Shown: positions 1 through 9,390, counted from the stretch's first letter. The stretch is 64,000 nucleotides of DNA from Shewanella metallivivens (GCF_028750675.1 NZ_JAQQPZ010000004.1:1-64000); one strand, 5' to 3'. Notes: a model not told the origin generated them from the sequence alone. Made by a program: numbers and translations.

Positions 1-1687
1 CGAAAACATGTACTTTTCGTGGATGCGCGACATTAACGACTGGTGTATCTCGCGCCAATTATGGTGGGGACACCGTATTCCAGCTTGGTACGACGAAAAC
101 GGCAAAGTCTACGTTGGCCGTAATGAAGCTGAAGTCCGTGCTAAGCACAAGCTTGCTGATTCAGCCGTACTGCGCCAAGACGATGATGTACTCGATACCT
201 GGTTCAGTTCAGCATTATGGACCTTCTCAACCCTAGGCTGGCCAGACAATTTAGAAGACTTAAAAACCTTCCATCCAACCGACGTGTTGGTGACAGGCTT
301 TGACATCATTTTCTTCTGGGTTGCCCGTATGATCATGATGACCATGCATTTCATTAAAGATGAAAACGGCAAACCACAAGTGCCTTTTAAAACCGTTTAC
401 GTAACCGGGCTAATCCGTGACGAAGCCGGTAATAAGATGTCAAAATCTAAAGGCAACGTACTTGACCCACTCGACATGATTGACGGGATTGAACTCGAAG
501 CCCTCGTAGAAAAACGTACCGGTAATATGATGCAGCCACAACTGGCCGCAAAAATTGAAAAAAGCACTCGTAAAGAATTTGCCGATGGTATCGAAGCCCA
601 CGGTACTGACGCACTGCGCTTTACGTTAGCCGCTATGGCATCAACCGGCCGCGACATTAACTGGGACATGAAACGCCTAGACGGTTACCGCAGCTTCTGT
701 AATAAGTTATGGAACGCATCACGCTACGTGTTGATGAACACCGAAACTCAAACCAACCCAGACAGCGACGAAGCAGGCACACCACTTGATTGTGGCCAAA
801 TACTCGTTGATGGCAAACCGGGCGAAATGGAGTTATCACTGGCCGATCGTTGGATTATTGGTTTATTTAATCAAACCGTGAAAACCTTCGACGACCATAT
901 GGCTGCGTACCGTTTCGACTTGGCAGCTAACACCTTATACGAGTTCACCTGGAACCAATTCTGTGACTGGTATTTAGAGTTAACTAAGCCGGTAATGCAA
1001 AATGGCAGCGATGCACAAATGCGCGGCACCCGCCATACATTAGTGACCGTGCTTGAAAAAATGCAACGCTTAATGCACCCAATCATGCCGTACATTACCG
1101 AAACCATTTGGCAGCGTGTTAAACCTTTAGCTGGCGTAACAGGCGACACCTTGATGTTGGCTTCATTCCCAACATATCAAGCTGATCAAGTTGATGCCAC
1201 AGCAATGGCCGACCTTGAATGGGTTAAGCAAGTGATTGTGGCAGTACGTAACATTCGTGCCGAGCTCAACATTGCCCCTTCTAAGCCGCTTAACGCGCTG
1301 GTTCGTGGTGTCAGTTATCAAGACCGTATCCGCCTTGAAGCCAACCAAGCTTTCTTTGCAAGCCTTGCCAAGCTTGAAACCATCACAGTGCTTGAAGAAG
1401 GTGACAGCGCGCCAATGTCGACGACCCAATTAGTCGGTAACATGGAACTGCTGATCCCAATGGCAGGCTTAATCGATGTTGCCGCCGAAATGGCGCGTAT
1501 CGACAAACAGCTTGAAAAACTAGCCCAAGAAATTGCCCGTATTGAAGGCAAATTATCTAACGAAGGTTTTGTGGCTAAAGCGCCTGCGGCAGTCATTGAT
1601 AAAGAACGCGCCAAAATGACTGATTTAACTCGTGATATTGAAAAATTAAACGAGCAAAAAGTCGAGCTAGCTAAAATAGAAGCATAA
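1..1687 (+). CDS. valS: Valine--tRNA ligase, C-terminal part (5' end outside window)
   Basis: Class I aminoacyl-tRNA synthetase that charges tRNA-Val in the cytoplasm. The open frame is already running at base 2, and the Met at base 8 is internal, so the N-terminal Rossmann half with the HIGH motif lies upstream of the window. Seen here are the segment ending in [11 protein letters not shown], the [11 protein letters not shown] helix, the catalytic KMSKS loop ([13 protein letters not shown], near base 435), the anticodon-binding helical domain ([13 protein letters not shown]), and the C-terminal tRNA-binding coiled coil that is rich in Lys and Glu (last ~65 residues). These match the ValRS family closely. 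A strong terminator follows 20 bases after the stop. Identity is near certain; only the 5' extent is unknown. Confidence 0.97.
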   Translation, partial: ENMYFSWMRDINDWCISRQLWWGHRIPAWYDENGKVYVGRNEAEVRAKHKLADSAVLRQDDDVLDTWFSSALWTFSTLGWPDNLEDLKTFHPTDVLVTGFDIIFFWVARMIMMTMHFIKDENGKPQVPFKTVYVTGLIRDEAGNKMSKSKGNVLDPLDMIDGIELEALVEKRTGNMMQPQLAAKIEKSTRKEFADGIEAHGTDALRFTLAAMASTGRDINWDMKRLDGYRSFCNKLWNASRYVLMNTETQTNPDSDEAGTPLDCGQILVDGKPGEMELSLADRWIIGLFNQTVKTFDDHMAAYRFDLAANTLYEFTWNQFCDWYLELTKPVMQNGSDAQMRGTRHTLVTVLEKMQRLMHPIMPYITETIWQRVKPLAGVTGDTLMLASFPTYQADQVDATAMADLEWVKQVIVAVRNIRAELNIAPSKPLNALVRGVSYQDRIRLEANQAFFASLAKLETITVLEEGDSAPMSTTQLVGNMELLIPMAGLIDVAAEMARIDKQLEKLAQEIARIEGKLSNEGFVAKAPAAVIDKERAKMTDLTRDIEKLNEQKVELAKIEA

Positions 1688-1707
1688 TCAATTAGTTAAA
1701 TTGATAC

Positions 1708-1737
1708 AAAAAACCAGCGACGTGTCGCTGGTTTTTT
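1708..1737 (+). terminator. Rho-independent terminator of valS
   Basis: Seven-base-pair stem CCAGCGA/TCGCTGG with a CGTG loop, preceded by six A and followed by six T, about 20 bases after the valS stop. Confidence 0.9.
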
Positions 1738-1831
1738 ATTTTGCACTTATAGAAAACTTTAATATCCCATTTTGCGTTTTTGCTGTATAAGCTTGCGCCA
1801 ATATCATCATTCTATTTAATGGGTCAAAACC

Positions 1832-2170
1832 ATGTCTGATAAATTCTTTTTTAAAGGTCGTAGAACCCCAAAGCCTGCCTATGGCGAGAGCGGTTATAAC
1901 ACCAAGCGTACCACCAAACCCGGCACAGAACTGTCGCCATTATTGTTGTCGGTGCAAACCGATGAACGTAAAGCAGAAGTTGCAGCCATGGTTGCTGAGC
2001 ATAAGCTATTTGCTCACATTACGGTTGATGCAGATAAAGCTGAGAACATTATTGAGCTAACAGGACTGCTAAATAAGCCTAAGTCAGTGAGTTTTGAAGC
2101 CAAACCTAATCGCAACGACGCTTGTACCTGCGGTAGCGGCAAAAAGTACAAAAAGTGCTGTGGCGCCTAA
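1832..2170 (+). CDS. Small SEC-C motif protein (PBPRA1643-like family)
   Basis: A 112-residue basic protein starting [15 protein letters not shown] and ending in a SEC-C zinc/iron-binding motif, [15 protein letters not shown]. Residues ~30-90 look like one small alpha/beta unit. The SEC-C tail resembles the C-terminus of SecA, where it contacts SecB and the ribosome. Small stand-alone SEC-C proteins of this layout occur in Vibrionaceae and Shewanella, but I know of no assigned function. It sits alone between the valS terminator and its own terminator, so it is probably monocistronic. Two other proteins in this window (27776-28768 and 28787-29932) carry the same tail. The family call is good; the role is unknown. 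Confidence 0.85.
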   Translation: MSDKFFFKGRRTPKPAYGESGYNTKRTTKPGTELSPLLLSVQTDERKAEVAAMVAEHKLFAHITVDADKAENIIELTGLLNKPKSVSFEAKPNRNDACTCGSGKKYKKCCGA

Positions 2171-2205
2171 ATATAGGCTAAAAGACACAGCAAATGACAA
2201 TAAAC

Positions 2206-2236
2206 AAAGCGGATCTCACGATCCGCTTTTTGTTTT
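2206..2236 (+). terminator. Rho-independent terminator after the SEC-C gene
   Basis: Ten-base-pair stem AAAGCGGATC/GATCCGCTTT with a TCAC loop, followed by T-rich sequence; 35 bases after the stop. Confidence 0.9.
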
Positions 2237-2306
2237 TTGGATATTTTCCCTCAACTTAGGTAGAGTGTCTTGCGTTAACTCAACACACAATAATAAAGGG
2301 TGACTT

Positions 2307-3845
2307 ATGAGCACTAATTCGCATTCAGGTAACGACCTGAGTGAAGTAAAACAACTGGGGATGTGGGCATCAATCACTAGCCTCGGTTATATTTTTTGGC
2401 TGGTCGGCGGCATGGAGCTGGTTGAACGTATCGCCTATTATGGCGTAAAAGCCTCTGCCGGTTTATATGCTAAATCCCCCGTCTCTGAAGGCGGCCTAGG
2501 TATCGACTTACACGACTACGGTATTATTATTGCGGTGTGGGCTATGCTGCAAACCTTTATCCCGGTGTTTACCGGCGGTATTTCAGACCGTGTCGGCTAT
2601 AAAGAAACCATTTTTGTCTCGACCATCATTAAAATCATGGGTTATCTCACCATGGCGTTTTTCCCAGACTTTTGGGGATTTTTAGCCGGAGCCATGTTGC
2701 TTGCCGCTGGTACTGGGGTATTTAAACCCGGTATTCAAGGCACGCTAGTACTGTCAACCAAGCGCGAAAATACCTCAATGGCTTGGGGCATATTTTATCA
2801 AGTGGTTAATATCGGTGGCTTCTTAGGGCCACTGGTGGCTGTGCATATGCGTCAGTTATCGTGGGACAATGTGTTTTATGCTTGTGCAGCGATTATCTCG
2901 CTTAATTTTTTATTTTTATTGGCCTATAAAGAGCCAGGTAAAGATGAACGTTTAGTCAGAGCCGCTAAAGTCAAGTCGGGAGAGATCCAGCAAGAAGCAC
3001 TATGGAAAGATGCACTACATGAACTGAAAAAGCCTATCGTGCTTTATTACATGTTAGTGTTTGCCGGTTTTTGGTTTTTGTATAACTCGTTATTTGACGT
3101 ACTGCCTATTCATATTGCCGAATGGGTTGATACCAGTATTATTGTCACCTCACTATTTGGTCCAGAAGGCACCAGTAACGGCATATTGCAGTTCTGGCTA
3201 GGCTTGAGTAATGACGGCACCAAGGTGATGCCAGAGGGCATGTTAAACCTCAATGCAGGTATGATCATGACCACCTGCTTCTTAGTGGCAGCGTTTACGG
3301 CTAAATACCGTATTACTACGGCCATGCTGGTAGGGTGTATTTTAAGTATTACCGCCATCATGTTCGTTGGTGTCTTTAATGCTGCTTGGATGATTGTGTT
3401 GGCCATTGCGATGTTTTCTTTAGGTGAAATGATGATTAGCCCAAAGAAAAACGAGTTTATGGGCAACATTGCCCCTGAAGGTAAAAAAGCCATGTACCTA
3501 GGCTTTGTCATGTTACCGCAAGGGATAGGTTGGACATTAGAAGGCTACTTTGCCCCTAAGCTTTACCAAATTTATGCTTCTAAAGAGATTATCTCGCGCA
3601 ATGAATTAGTGAGTCGTGGTATGAGCCAAAGCGACGTTGACGCGATTCCGCAAGGCGAAGCCTTTATGCGATTAGTTGATTTTACTGGTATGGAAGCACA
3701 ACCGTTAACCCATATGCTGTATGAAGCCAATAACATCGGTATGGCATGGTATATCATCGCCGCTATCGGGATTATTTCAGCGGTCGGTATCTTCATCTAC
3801 GGAAAATGGTTATTGAACATGCAGCGCCAACAAGCGGCAGCCTAA
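2307..3845 (+). CDS. POT/PTR-type MFS transporter (probable peptide:proton symporter)
   Basis: A 512-residue polytopic inner-membrane protein with about 12 or more hydrophobic segments. The first helix carries ELVERIAYYG, matching the ExxERFxYYG signature of proton-dependent oligopeptide transporters. A second family-like block is GTGVFKPGIQGTLV, where POT proteins have the FxxGxGGIKP-type motif; here it is only approximate. The start is fixed by the Shine-Dalgarno AAAGGGTGA just before ATG. It is flanked by terminators on both sides, so it is transcribed alone. The family places it as an importer of di- or tripeptides or related amides. Divergence from canonical PTR signatures leaves the substrate open. 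Confidence 0.85.
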   Translation: MSTNSHSGNDLSEVKQLGMWASITSLGYIFWLVGGMELVERIAYYGVKASAGLYAKSPVSEGGLGIDLHDYGIIIAVWAMLQTFIPVFTGGISDRVGYKETIFVSTIIKIMGYLTMAFFPDFWGFLAGAMLLAAGTGVFKPGIQGTLVLSTKRENTSMAWGIFYQVVNIGGFLGPLVAVHMRQLSWDNVFYACAAIISLNFLFLLAYKEPGKDERLVRAAKVKSGEIQQEALWKDALHELKKPIVLYYMLVFAGFWFLYNSLFDVLPIHIAEWVDTSIIVTSLFGPEGTSNGILQFWLGLSNDGTKVMPEGMLNLNAGMIMTTCFLVAAFTAKYRITTAMLVGCILSITAIMFVGVFNAAWMIVLAIAMFSLGEMMISPKKNEFMGNIAPEGKKAMYLGFVMLPQGIGWTLEGYFAPKLYQIYASKEIISRNELVSRGMSQSDVDAIPQGEAFMRLVDFTGMEAQPLTHMLYEANNIGMAWYIIAAIGIISAVGIFIYGKWLLNMQRQQAAA

Positions 3846-3887
3846 TCGTTAATAGCACTCAATGAGTGCTGCAAATCAACAATACCA

Positions 3888-3915
3888 ATAAGGGAGGCAG
3901 CAATGCCTCCCTTTT
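3888..3915 (+). terminator. Rho-independent terminator of the POT transporter
   Basis: Nine-base-pair stem AGGGAGGCA/TGCCTCCCT with a GCAA loop, followed by TTTT. A weaker hairpin (AGCACT...AGTGCT, ~3854-3870) lies just upstream. Confidence 0.88.
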
Positions 3916-3919
3916 GCTA

Positions 3920-4300
3920 TCTAGAATAAAGTCACGCCCATCAACCCACAATAAAAACCGTAAGTCGTCCTAGCAACCGCTAGCACTCTATTCCTTGAGT
4001 CTTGAACCTGGGACCTAGATCGATACGCTGCTAGGACGCTGCGCGGCTAGGGTCTATAAAATCTTAGCTACAAAGTTGTCCCCTATACCTAAGCGCAACG
4101 TTCGCTTGTGATCGTTTTCTAGCAGAGCGAAGAGTGTCCTAAAAACGAAGTAACATCCAGCAAGATAGGGTCCGTCTTAGCAGCGAAGCGACATCTAGCA
4201 GCGAAGCGACAAAGCGACAAAGCCAGCTCAGCTGCAAAGCAAACCTAGTACTATAAATGACTTATGACTTCATTCCAGCTGCACTGATGGATAAAAAATC
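3920..4300. repeat. Non-coding spacer with degenerate short repeats
   Basis: No credible gene in about 380 bases. The stretch contains many variants of a short unit: TAGCAGCGAAGCGACA occurs at ~4177 and again at ~4195, followed by AAGCGACAAAGC, and looser relatives are scattered through 3970-4170 (CGCTGCTAGGACGCTGCGCGGCTAG, AGCAGAGCGAAGAG, written here in pieces of one degenerate theme). The sequence looks like accumulated short duplications rather than decayed coding DNA. Confidence 0.6.
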
Positions 4301-4304
4301 AAAT

Positions 4305-4336
4305 AAAAAAAGAGGGCGACATTGCTGCCGCCCTCT
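4305..4336 (-). terminator. Terminator of the downstream decahaem cytochrome gene
   Basis: On the minus strand an AGAGGGCG/CGCCCTCT stem is followed by a run of T (read from the A-run at 4304-4310). It lies about 50 bases beyond the cytochrome stop codon. Confidence 0.85.
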
Positions 4337-4389
4337 TAGTCATTTTCTTAAGTGATGATTAAGAAATTAATTTTTCTCTGTTAACTCGT

Positions 4390-6708
4390 TTAGTGAGCCA
4401 CACTTGAATGCACGGTATCAATACCATAGGTTTTACCTTCAGCATGACATGTTGCACAAGACTCTACTGGTAAATCAGCTGTTGTATCAGGTTCACCTTC
4501 AACAGTTGCACCATTCGCTTTAAAGTGAGCAAGTGCAGCTGCATCAGAGTGAGCGTGACAAGTACGGCATGACTCTGCAACAGGAGAGATAAACTGAGTA
4601 CCAGCTGAATTTACTGCGATAGCGCGTTTACCTGATGCTAAACCACCGTCAGCGGCAAAGATATCCATGCCGTCTTTGTGACAAGCAGAACATTCGGTTG
4701 CAACAGCTGGGTAACCTTGAGTTTCCATATCAGCATTTAAGTTAATTGCAGGGAAACCACGGTTGTCATCCCATAAACCACTGTGGAAGCGGTGAGATAC
4801 GGTCATTAAGTCGCGGTTGTTGTAAGTTAAACCTTCGATAGTTTCGAATACTGGTTCGCCATCCTCATCAACAGCATCAGTTTTGTATTCAACAGCGACA
4901 TGGTATGAACCACCCCATGTATTGTTGTGACAACCCATACATTGGTCAAAACGTTCGTTACCATAGTGTTTTGCAATGCCTAGAGATGTATGACAAGTGC
5001 TACATTTCGCTTCATCTGCAGTCACCATTGATGGCACACTTTGACGAGCAATATTTGCACCTGATCCATCTGCATTAGCTAGGTTCCAGTATTTGGTATC
5101 CATAGTAACTGCAACATACTCAACTGCGTACTGGTCTTCACCACTAGCATCTTGACAAGCAATCAACTGCGCATCTGAATCTGCACATACTGAAAAGCGA
5201 GGTGTAATCGCGATAGTTTGACCAGCAACATTAAAGTCTGCCACTTTAGTCACAACAAACTGACCACCAGATGAAACTACACCAGATAGGTTTACAGAAG
5301 TACCGACATAATAAGTGCCATCAGCGTCAACTGTACCAGTTTTGATTTCGTCATAGTTTGCATAATCTGCAAAGTCAAAACCATCAACAATTGGTGAACC
5401 ATCTACTGTTACATCAAAAGTAATGCTCATTTGATCTTGCATAACACCGCTTACATCAACGGCATCTTCAGCATAAGTCACATTACTTACTGCAAATACA
5501 ATTGAATCCGTTGTCATTGCGCGCACGCCAACATTATGTGCTTCAACAGGGCTTAAGCTACCCGCACCGTGACAACCAGAACAAACTGCATCACTTGCAG
5601 GCACAATGCCGTTATGGTTTTCACCCGTTGCCAAATCAACATCAACGTGACAAGACACACAGGCTTCTTCATAGACGTTGTCGTTCCACTGAGTGCCATT
5701 ATCATGACATGCAGTACACTCATTTAACTCAGATGGAAATCCAATTTCACCAAACAACTCTGCAGCTTCGCCAGTTAACGAATCAGCAATATGGTGTCCA
5801 GCATGGATAGTATGGATCATGGCGTTGAAGTTAGCGTTAAAGCCAACATCTTCGTCATCTTGCCCACCCGCGTAAGCAGGGTTATGACAAGCCACACAGT
5901 TTTCGACTTTTTGATAGTTATGGTGAGCATCAATGTTAGCGATACGCATATCTGTATCTGCGTAACCATCTAATGAGCTGTGGCACTTAATACAAGCCGC
6001 ATTAGACACTGAATCTTTTTCAGAAACAGCTAACTCGCCAGTCGCAGGAATAAAATCTAGCGGTGTTGATAAAATTTTATCACTGATACCAGTACCGTCA
6101 GCATTAACCACATCATAAGTACGTACCATCACACGTACTAAATCGTTAGCATCACCGTCGGTTAATACCACTGGTGCATTACCATCGTGTGCCCAAGTAC
6201 CTGTATAAGTTCCAGGGTTTGCAGCATCTTCCACTAATGTACATGCTTCAACTTCTGCTCCACCACGAGCAACAGCAGTACCTGTAGGGGTACAATACAT
6301 GCTGCTGCCAAAATCATTAGCAAGAGCATGGTTTGTCCATAACATTGGTGCGCCTGTGTCAGTCGTATTTTCAGACTGACTAGTAACATACAAAGCTATT
6401 TTTTCAAGGCCAGAGAAAGGTACTTCTGCGTTGCCAGTACCCACACCGGTTACAGTAAATTTAATACTAAATGGATCGCTGCCCACAACCACGATATCAG
6501 CTGGGTCAAGCGTTAAATTATAGTCATAAGCATTTTCAACTGTCGTTACAGTTAAGCCTGCATTGGTACCGTCAGCGCCATCGGCACCATCAACACCATT
6601 GACACCATCAACTCCGTCAGCACCATCACTGCCATCAGAGCCACATCCTGCTAAACCAAAAGCAGCGATAAAGGCTGCCGCAAGTAAGGTTTTATTATAT
6701 TTTCTCAT
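4390..6708 (-). CDS. OmcA/MtrC-family decahaem c-type cytochrome lipoprotein (copy A)
   Basis: A 772-residue surface lipoprotein expected to pass electrons from the periplasm to extracellular acceptors. The N-terminus is a lipoprotein signal with LAGC, lipidated Cys at residue 22. A Gly-x-Asp repeat spacer covers ~23-47. Ten CXXCH haem motifs are present in two groups: CIKCH, CVACH, CTACH, CVSCH, CSGCH at ~238-380 and CSTCH, CMGCH, CSACH, CRTCH, CATCH at ~567-760. This 5+5 split between two beta-rich regions is the OmcA/MtrC four-domain plan, and a Cys pair sits in the second beta domain (~CADSDAQLIAC). The Shine-Dalgarno GGGGGA lies in a small hairpin loop before ATG. It is a paralogue of 7058-9388, very similar in signal, leader, first haem domain and C-terminus, and divergent in the second beta domain. 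No mtrA/mtrB-type porin genes are beside it. Confidence 0.95.
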   Translation of the reverse strand: MRKYNKTLLAAAFIAAFGLAGCGSDGSDGADGVDGVNGVDGADGADGTNAGLTVTTVENAYDYNLTLDPADIVVVGSDPFSIKFTVTGVGTGNAEVPFSGLEKIALYVTSQSENTTDTGAPMLWTNHALANDFGSSMYCTPTGTAVARGGAEVEACTLVEDAANPGTYTGTWAHDGNAPVVLTDGDANDLVRVMVRTYDVVNADGTGISDKILSTPLDFIPATGELAVSEKDSVSNAACIKCHSSLDGYADTDMRIANIDAHHNYQKVENCVACHNPAYAGGQDDEDVGFNANFNAMIHTIHAGHHIADSLTGEAAELFGEIGFPSELNECTACHDNGTQWNDNVYEEACVSCHVDVDLATGENHNGIVPASDAVCSGCHGAGSLSPVEAHNVGVRAMTTDSIVFAVSNVTYAEDAVDVSGVMQDQMSITFDVTVDGSPIVDGFDFADYANYDEIKTGTVDADGTYYVGTSVNLSGVVSSGGQFVVTKVADFNVAGQTIAITPRFSVCADSDAQLIACQDASGEDQYAVEYVAVTMDTKYWNLANADGSGANIARQSVPSMVTADEAKCSTCHTSLGIAKHYGNERFDQCMGCHNNTWGGSYHVAVEYKTDAVDEDGEPVFETIEGLTYNNRDLMTVSHRFHSGLWDDNRGFPAINLNADMETQGYPAVATECSACHKDGMDIFAADGGLASGKRAIAVNSAGTQFISPVAESCRTCHAHSDAAALAHFKANGATVEGEPDTTADLPVESCATCHAEGKTYGIDTVHSSVAH

Positions 6709-6960
6709 CTTAAATCCCCCGATTTAGATTTGTTAGTCTTACACGTACAAAATATAGGGAAATAAGACAGAAAGCCCGTGAGATGTTACAAAGGTGTGAT
6801 AGCTGGTTGTAAATTCGTTAATTGAAATCGGTAATTTCAATATGCGATATTACCAAAAGTAAAATTAACACCTTGATTTTAATCATGCTGATAAGGGATT
6901 CAGCATACAAAAATTAACGAAAAATATTGCCTATAATGAATTGTTTATAGACAACATTGA
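6709..6960 (-). promoter_or_regulatory. Control region of cytochrome copy A with an FNR/EtrA-like site
   Basis: Non-coding. The ~55 bases nearest the gene are nearly identical to those in front of copy B. At 6873-6886 TTGATTTTAATCAT matches the FNR/EtrA consensus TTGAT-N4-ATCAA at 9 of 10 positions, roughly 165 bases upstream of the start. Anaerobic control by EtrA or Crp is known for Shewanella respiratory genes. The site call is from sequence only, and a promoter -10/-35 pair was not assigned. Confidence 0.45.
6711..6726 (-). promoter_or_regulatory. Shine-Dalgarno in a hairpin loop before cytochrome copy A
   Basis: On the minus strand TAAATC-GGGG-GATTTA lies two bases before ATG, so the G-rich ribosome-binding site forms the loop of a 6-bp stem. 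The identical arrangement occurs before copy B (9391-9406). Confidence 0.6.
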
Positions 6961-6962
6961 AT

Positions 6963-6992
6963 AAAAAAGAGAGGCAACATTGCCTCTCTTTT
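6963..6992 (-). terminator. Terminator of cytochrome copy B
   Basis: Perfect stem AAAAGAGAGGCA/TGCCTCTCTTTT with ACAT loop; A/T runs make it usable in either direction. It separates the two cytochrome transcription units and lies ~65 bases after the copy B stop. Confidence 0.88.
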
Positions 6993-7057
6993 ACTTAGTT
7001 TTATACGAGATAATTAAGGAATAAACTCTTTTATTCAATAATTTACAAGCATTCTAC

Positions 7058-9388
7058 TTAGTGAACACTATCAATGCCATAAGTTTTACCTTCAGCATGA
7101 CATGTTGCACAAGACTCTACTGGTACAGCGTCTGCAGAAGTAATGTTATCACCAAATACAGTTGCACCATTACTCTTGAAGTGAGCAAGCGCAGCATCAC
7201 CAGAGTGAGCGTGACAACTACGACATGCTTCAGTAACAGGAGAAATAAATTCGCCATTACCTAGTGCTACCGAAGTTTTGCCTGAGGTTAAAGTACCAGT
7301 ACCATCAAAGAATGGCATCGCATCACCATCAGCATTTGCATCTTTATGACACGCTTGGCAGTTAGTTTGATCAGCAGGGTAATTAACTAAGTCACCATCA
7401 GCATTAATATAAACACCAGATGCTTCTTCAGCATACGTACCACTGTGATAACGGTGAGCAACTGTAACTAAATCGCGGTTATAGTACTCTAGCCCTTCAA
7501 CAACTGTAAACGTACCATCAGCAGATTCAATTTGAACTGTTTCATGGTGAGAACCTACAGGGCTCGCATTATTATGACAATCAGCACATTGGGTAAAGTT
7601 AGTCACACCATGACGAGGCGATTTAATGTGCGCTAAGTTATCATGACAAGCATTACACTTCGCTTCATCTGCTGTGGTACGGTCATTACCGACCTGTGTA
7701 GGTGCGGTATACACTGTAGCATTAATGAAACGCATGTTATCGGTAGTTTCAACACCTGTGGCTGCTGTATCACCAAATACAAAGTATTTAGTGGCAATGT
7801 TAGCTGGAATACCAACATCACAACCCTCATCTGTTGCAACAATCATATCGGTCTCAGCATCACCACACATGCTCAACTCAGATGATACATACAGTGTCTG
7901 GCCATCTAATGATGTTGTTTCTTCTAATGTTTGAGTTAATACGATTTGACCTGCGTCATTGACCACAAACATCGTTTCATCAGAAATACTAGAACCTTGT
8001 ACGTAATCACCATTGTCATCAAGCGTACCGATTAAGATGGCTTTAGCATATGATGCGTTGAATAGGTAATCAAACAAGTCAGTACCGCTAGCAGCTGTTT
8101 CACCGTTTAATTCAACACCGATAGTAACAGTTAATACACCTGCAGAAACGTCAGCAGAAACAACATCTAACACTAAGCCATCAGCTAAGTCAGCACGACG
8201 GTTAACACTGTGTGCTTCCATAGGGCTTAAACTACCAGCACCATGACAGCCAGAACAAACAGCATCACTTGCAGGCACAATACCGTTATGGTTATCACCT
8301 GTTGCTAAGTTAACATCAACGTGACAAGACACACAGGCTTCTTCGTAGACGTTGTCGTTCCACTGAGTGCCATTATCATGACAAACCGTACATTCATTAT
8401 GTTCAGCAGGGAAAGCAATCTCACCAAACAACTCTAGTGCATCACCCGTTAGCGAATCAGCAAGCTCATCGCCCATATGAATAGTGTGGATCATAGCGTT
8501 GAAGCTGATGTTATATCCTAAATCAGAATAGTCTTCATCAGCAGCCATCGCAGGGTTATGACAAGCTACACAGTTTTCAACTTTTTGATAGTTATGATGA
8601 GCACTAATATTGCTAATACGCATATCAGTATCAGCGTAACCGTCTAATGAACTATGACACTTAATACACGCCGCATTAGACACTGAATCTTTTTCTGATA
8701 CTGCTAACTCGCCAGTGGCAGGAATAAAATCAATCGGTGTTGATAACAGCTTATCACTGATACTAGTACCGTCAGCATTCACAACATTATATGCACGTAG
8801 CATCACACGAACTAAATCGTTCGCATCACCGTCAGTTAATACTGATGGCGCATTACCATCATGCTCCCAAGTACCTGTATAAGTACCAGGGTTTTCAGTA
8901 TCTTCAACCAAAGTACACGCTTCAACTTCAACACCAGCACGAGTAGTTGCTGTACCTGTAAGGGTACAATACATCGCGTTATCGCTAACAAAGTCATTAG
9001 CATATAAATGACTTGTCCAAAGGTATGGTGCACCTGTGTCAGTTGTATTTTCAGACTGGCTGGTGACATATAACTGAACTTTTTCAAGTCCAGAGAATGG
9101 CAAAGTCGCTCCACCAGTACCTTCAGCTGTAGCAGTAAATTTAAAGCTAAAATCGTCAGTACCCACGACAACAATATCTGCTGGCGCTATCGTTAAGGTA
9201 AATTGTGAAGCATCTTCAACGGTCGTAACAGATAAACTAGCACTAGTACCATCTGTACCATCAACACCATCGACACCATTTACACCATCAACTCCGTCAG
9301 CGCCATCGCTGCCATCAGAGCCACATCCTGCTAAACCAAACGCAGCGATAAAGGCTGCCGCAAGTAAGGTTTTATTATATTTTTTCAT
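7058..9388 (-). CDS. OmcA/MtrC-family decahaem c-type cytochrome lipoprotein (copy B)
   Basis: A 776-residue paralogue of copy A with the same architecture. It has a lipobox LAGC with Cys22, a Gly-x-Asp spacer, a first beta domain, five CXXCH motifs (CIKCH, CVACH, CTVCH, CVSCH, CSGCH), a second beta domain, then five more (CNACH, CADCH, CQACH, CRSCH, CATCH). The stretch between haems 5 and 6 (~residues 380-570) differs strongly from copy A in sequence, while the haem domains are close. That is the pattern expected if acceptor or partner specificity has diverged after duplication. A Cys pair (MCGDAETD...GCD) is kept in the second beta domain. It has its own terminator and leader, so it can be expressed separately from copy A. 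It probably acts at the outer-membrane surface in metal or other extracellular respiration; the electron acceptor is unknown. Confidence 0.95.
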   Translation of the reverse strand: MKKYNKTLLAAAFIAAFGLAGCGSDGSDGADGVDGVNGVDGVDGTDGTSASLSVTTVEDASQFTLTIAPADIVVVGTDDFSFKFTATAEGTGGATLPFSGLEKVQLYVTSQSENTTDTGAPYLWTSHLYANDFVSDNAMYCTLTGTATTRAGVEVEACTLVEDTENPGTYTGTWEHDGNAPSVLTDGDANDLVRVMLRAYNVVNADGTSISDKLLSTPIDFIPATGELAVSEKDSVSNAACIKCHSSLDGYADTDMRISNISAHHNYQKVENCVACHNPAMAADEDYSDLGYNISFNAMIHTIHMGDELADSLTGDALELFGEIAFPAEHNECTVCHDNGTQWNDNVYEEACVSCHVDVNLATGDNHNGIVPASDAVCSGCHGAGSLSPMEAHSVNRRADLADGLVLDVVSADVSAGVLTVTIGVELNGETAASGTDLFDYLFNASYAKAILIGTLDDNGDYVQGSSISDETMFVVNDAGQIVLTQTLEETTSLDGQTLYVSSELSMCGDAETDMIVATDEGCDVGIPANIATKYFVFGDTAATGVETTDNMRFINATVYTAPTQVGNDRTTADEAKCNACHDNLAHIKSPRHGVTNFTQCADCHNNASPVGSHHETVQIESADGTFTVVEGLEYYNRDLVTVAHRYHSGTYAEEASGVYINADGDLVNYPADQTNCQACHKDANADGDAMPFFDGTGTLTSGKTSVALGNGEFISPVTEACRSCHAHSGDAALAHFKSNGATVFGDNITSADAVPVESCATCHAEGKTYGIDSVH

Positions 9389-9390
9389 CT

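Noticed and set aside
2094..2303. Plus-strand frame overlapping the SEC-C gene end and terminator
   Set aside because: It runs out of frame through the SEC-C motif and across a strong terminator, and has no ribosome-binding site.
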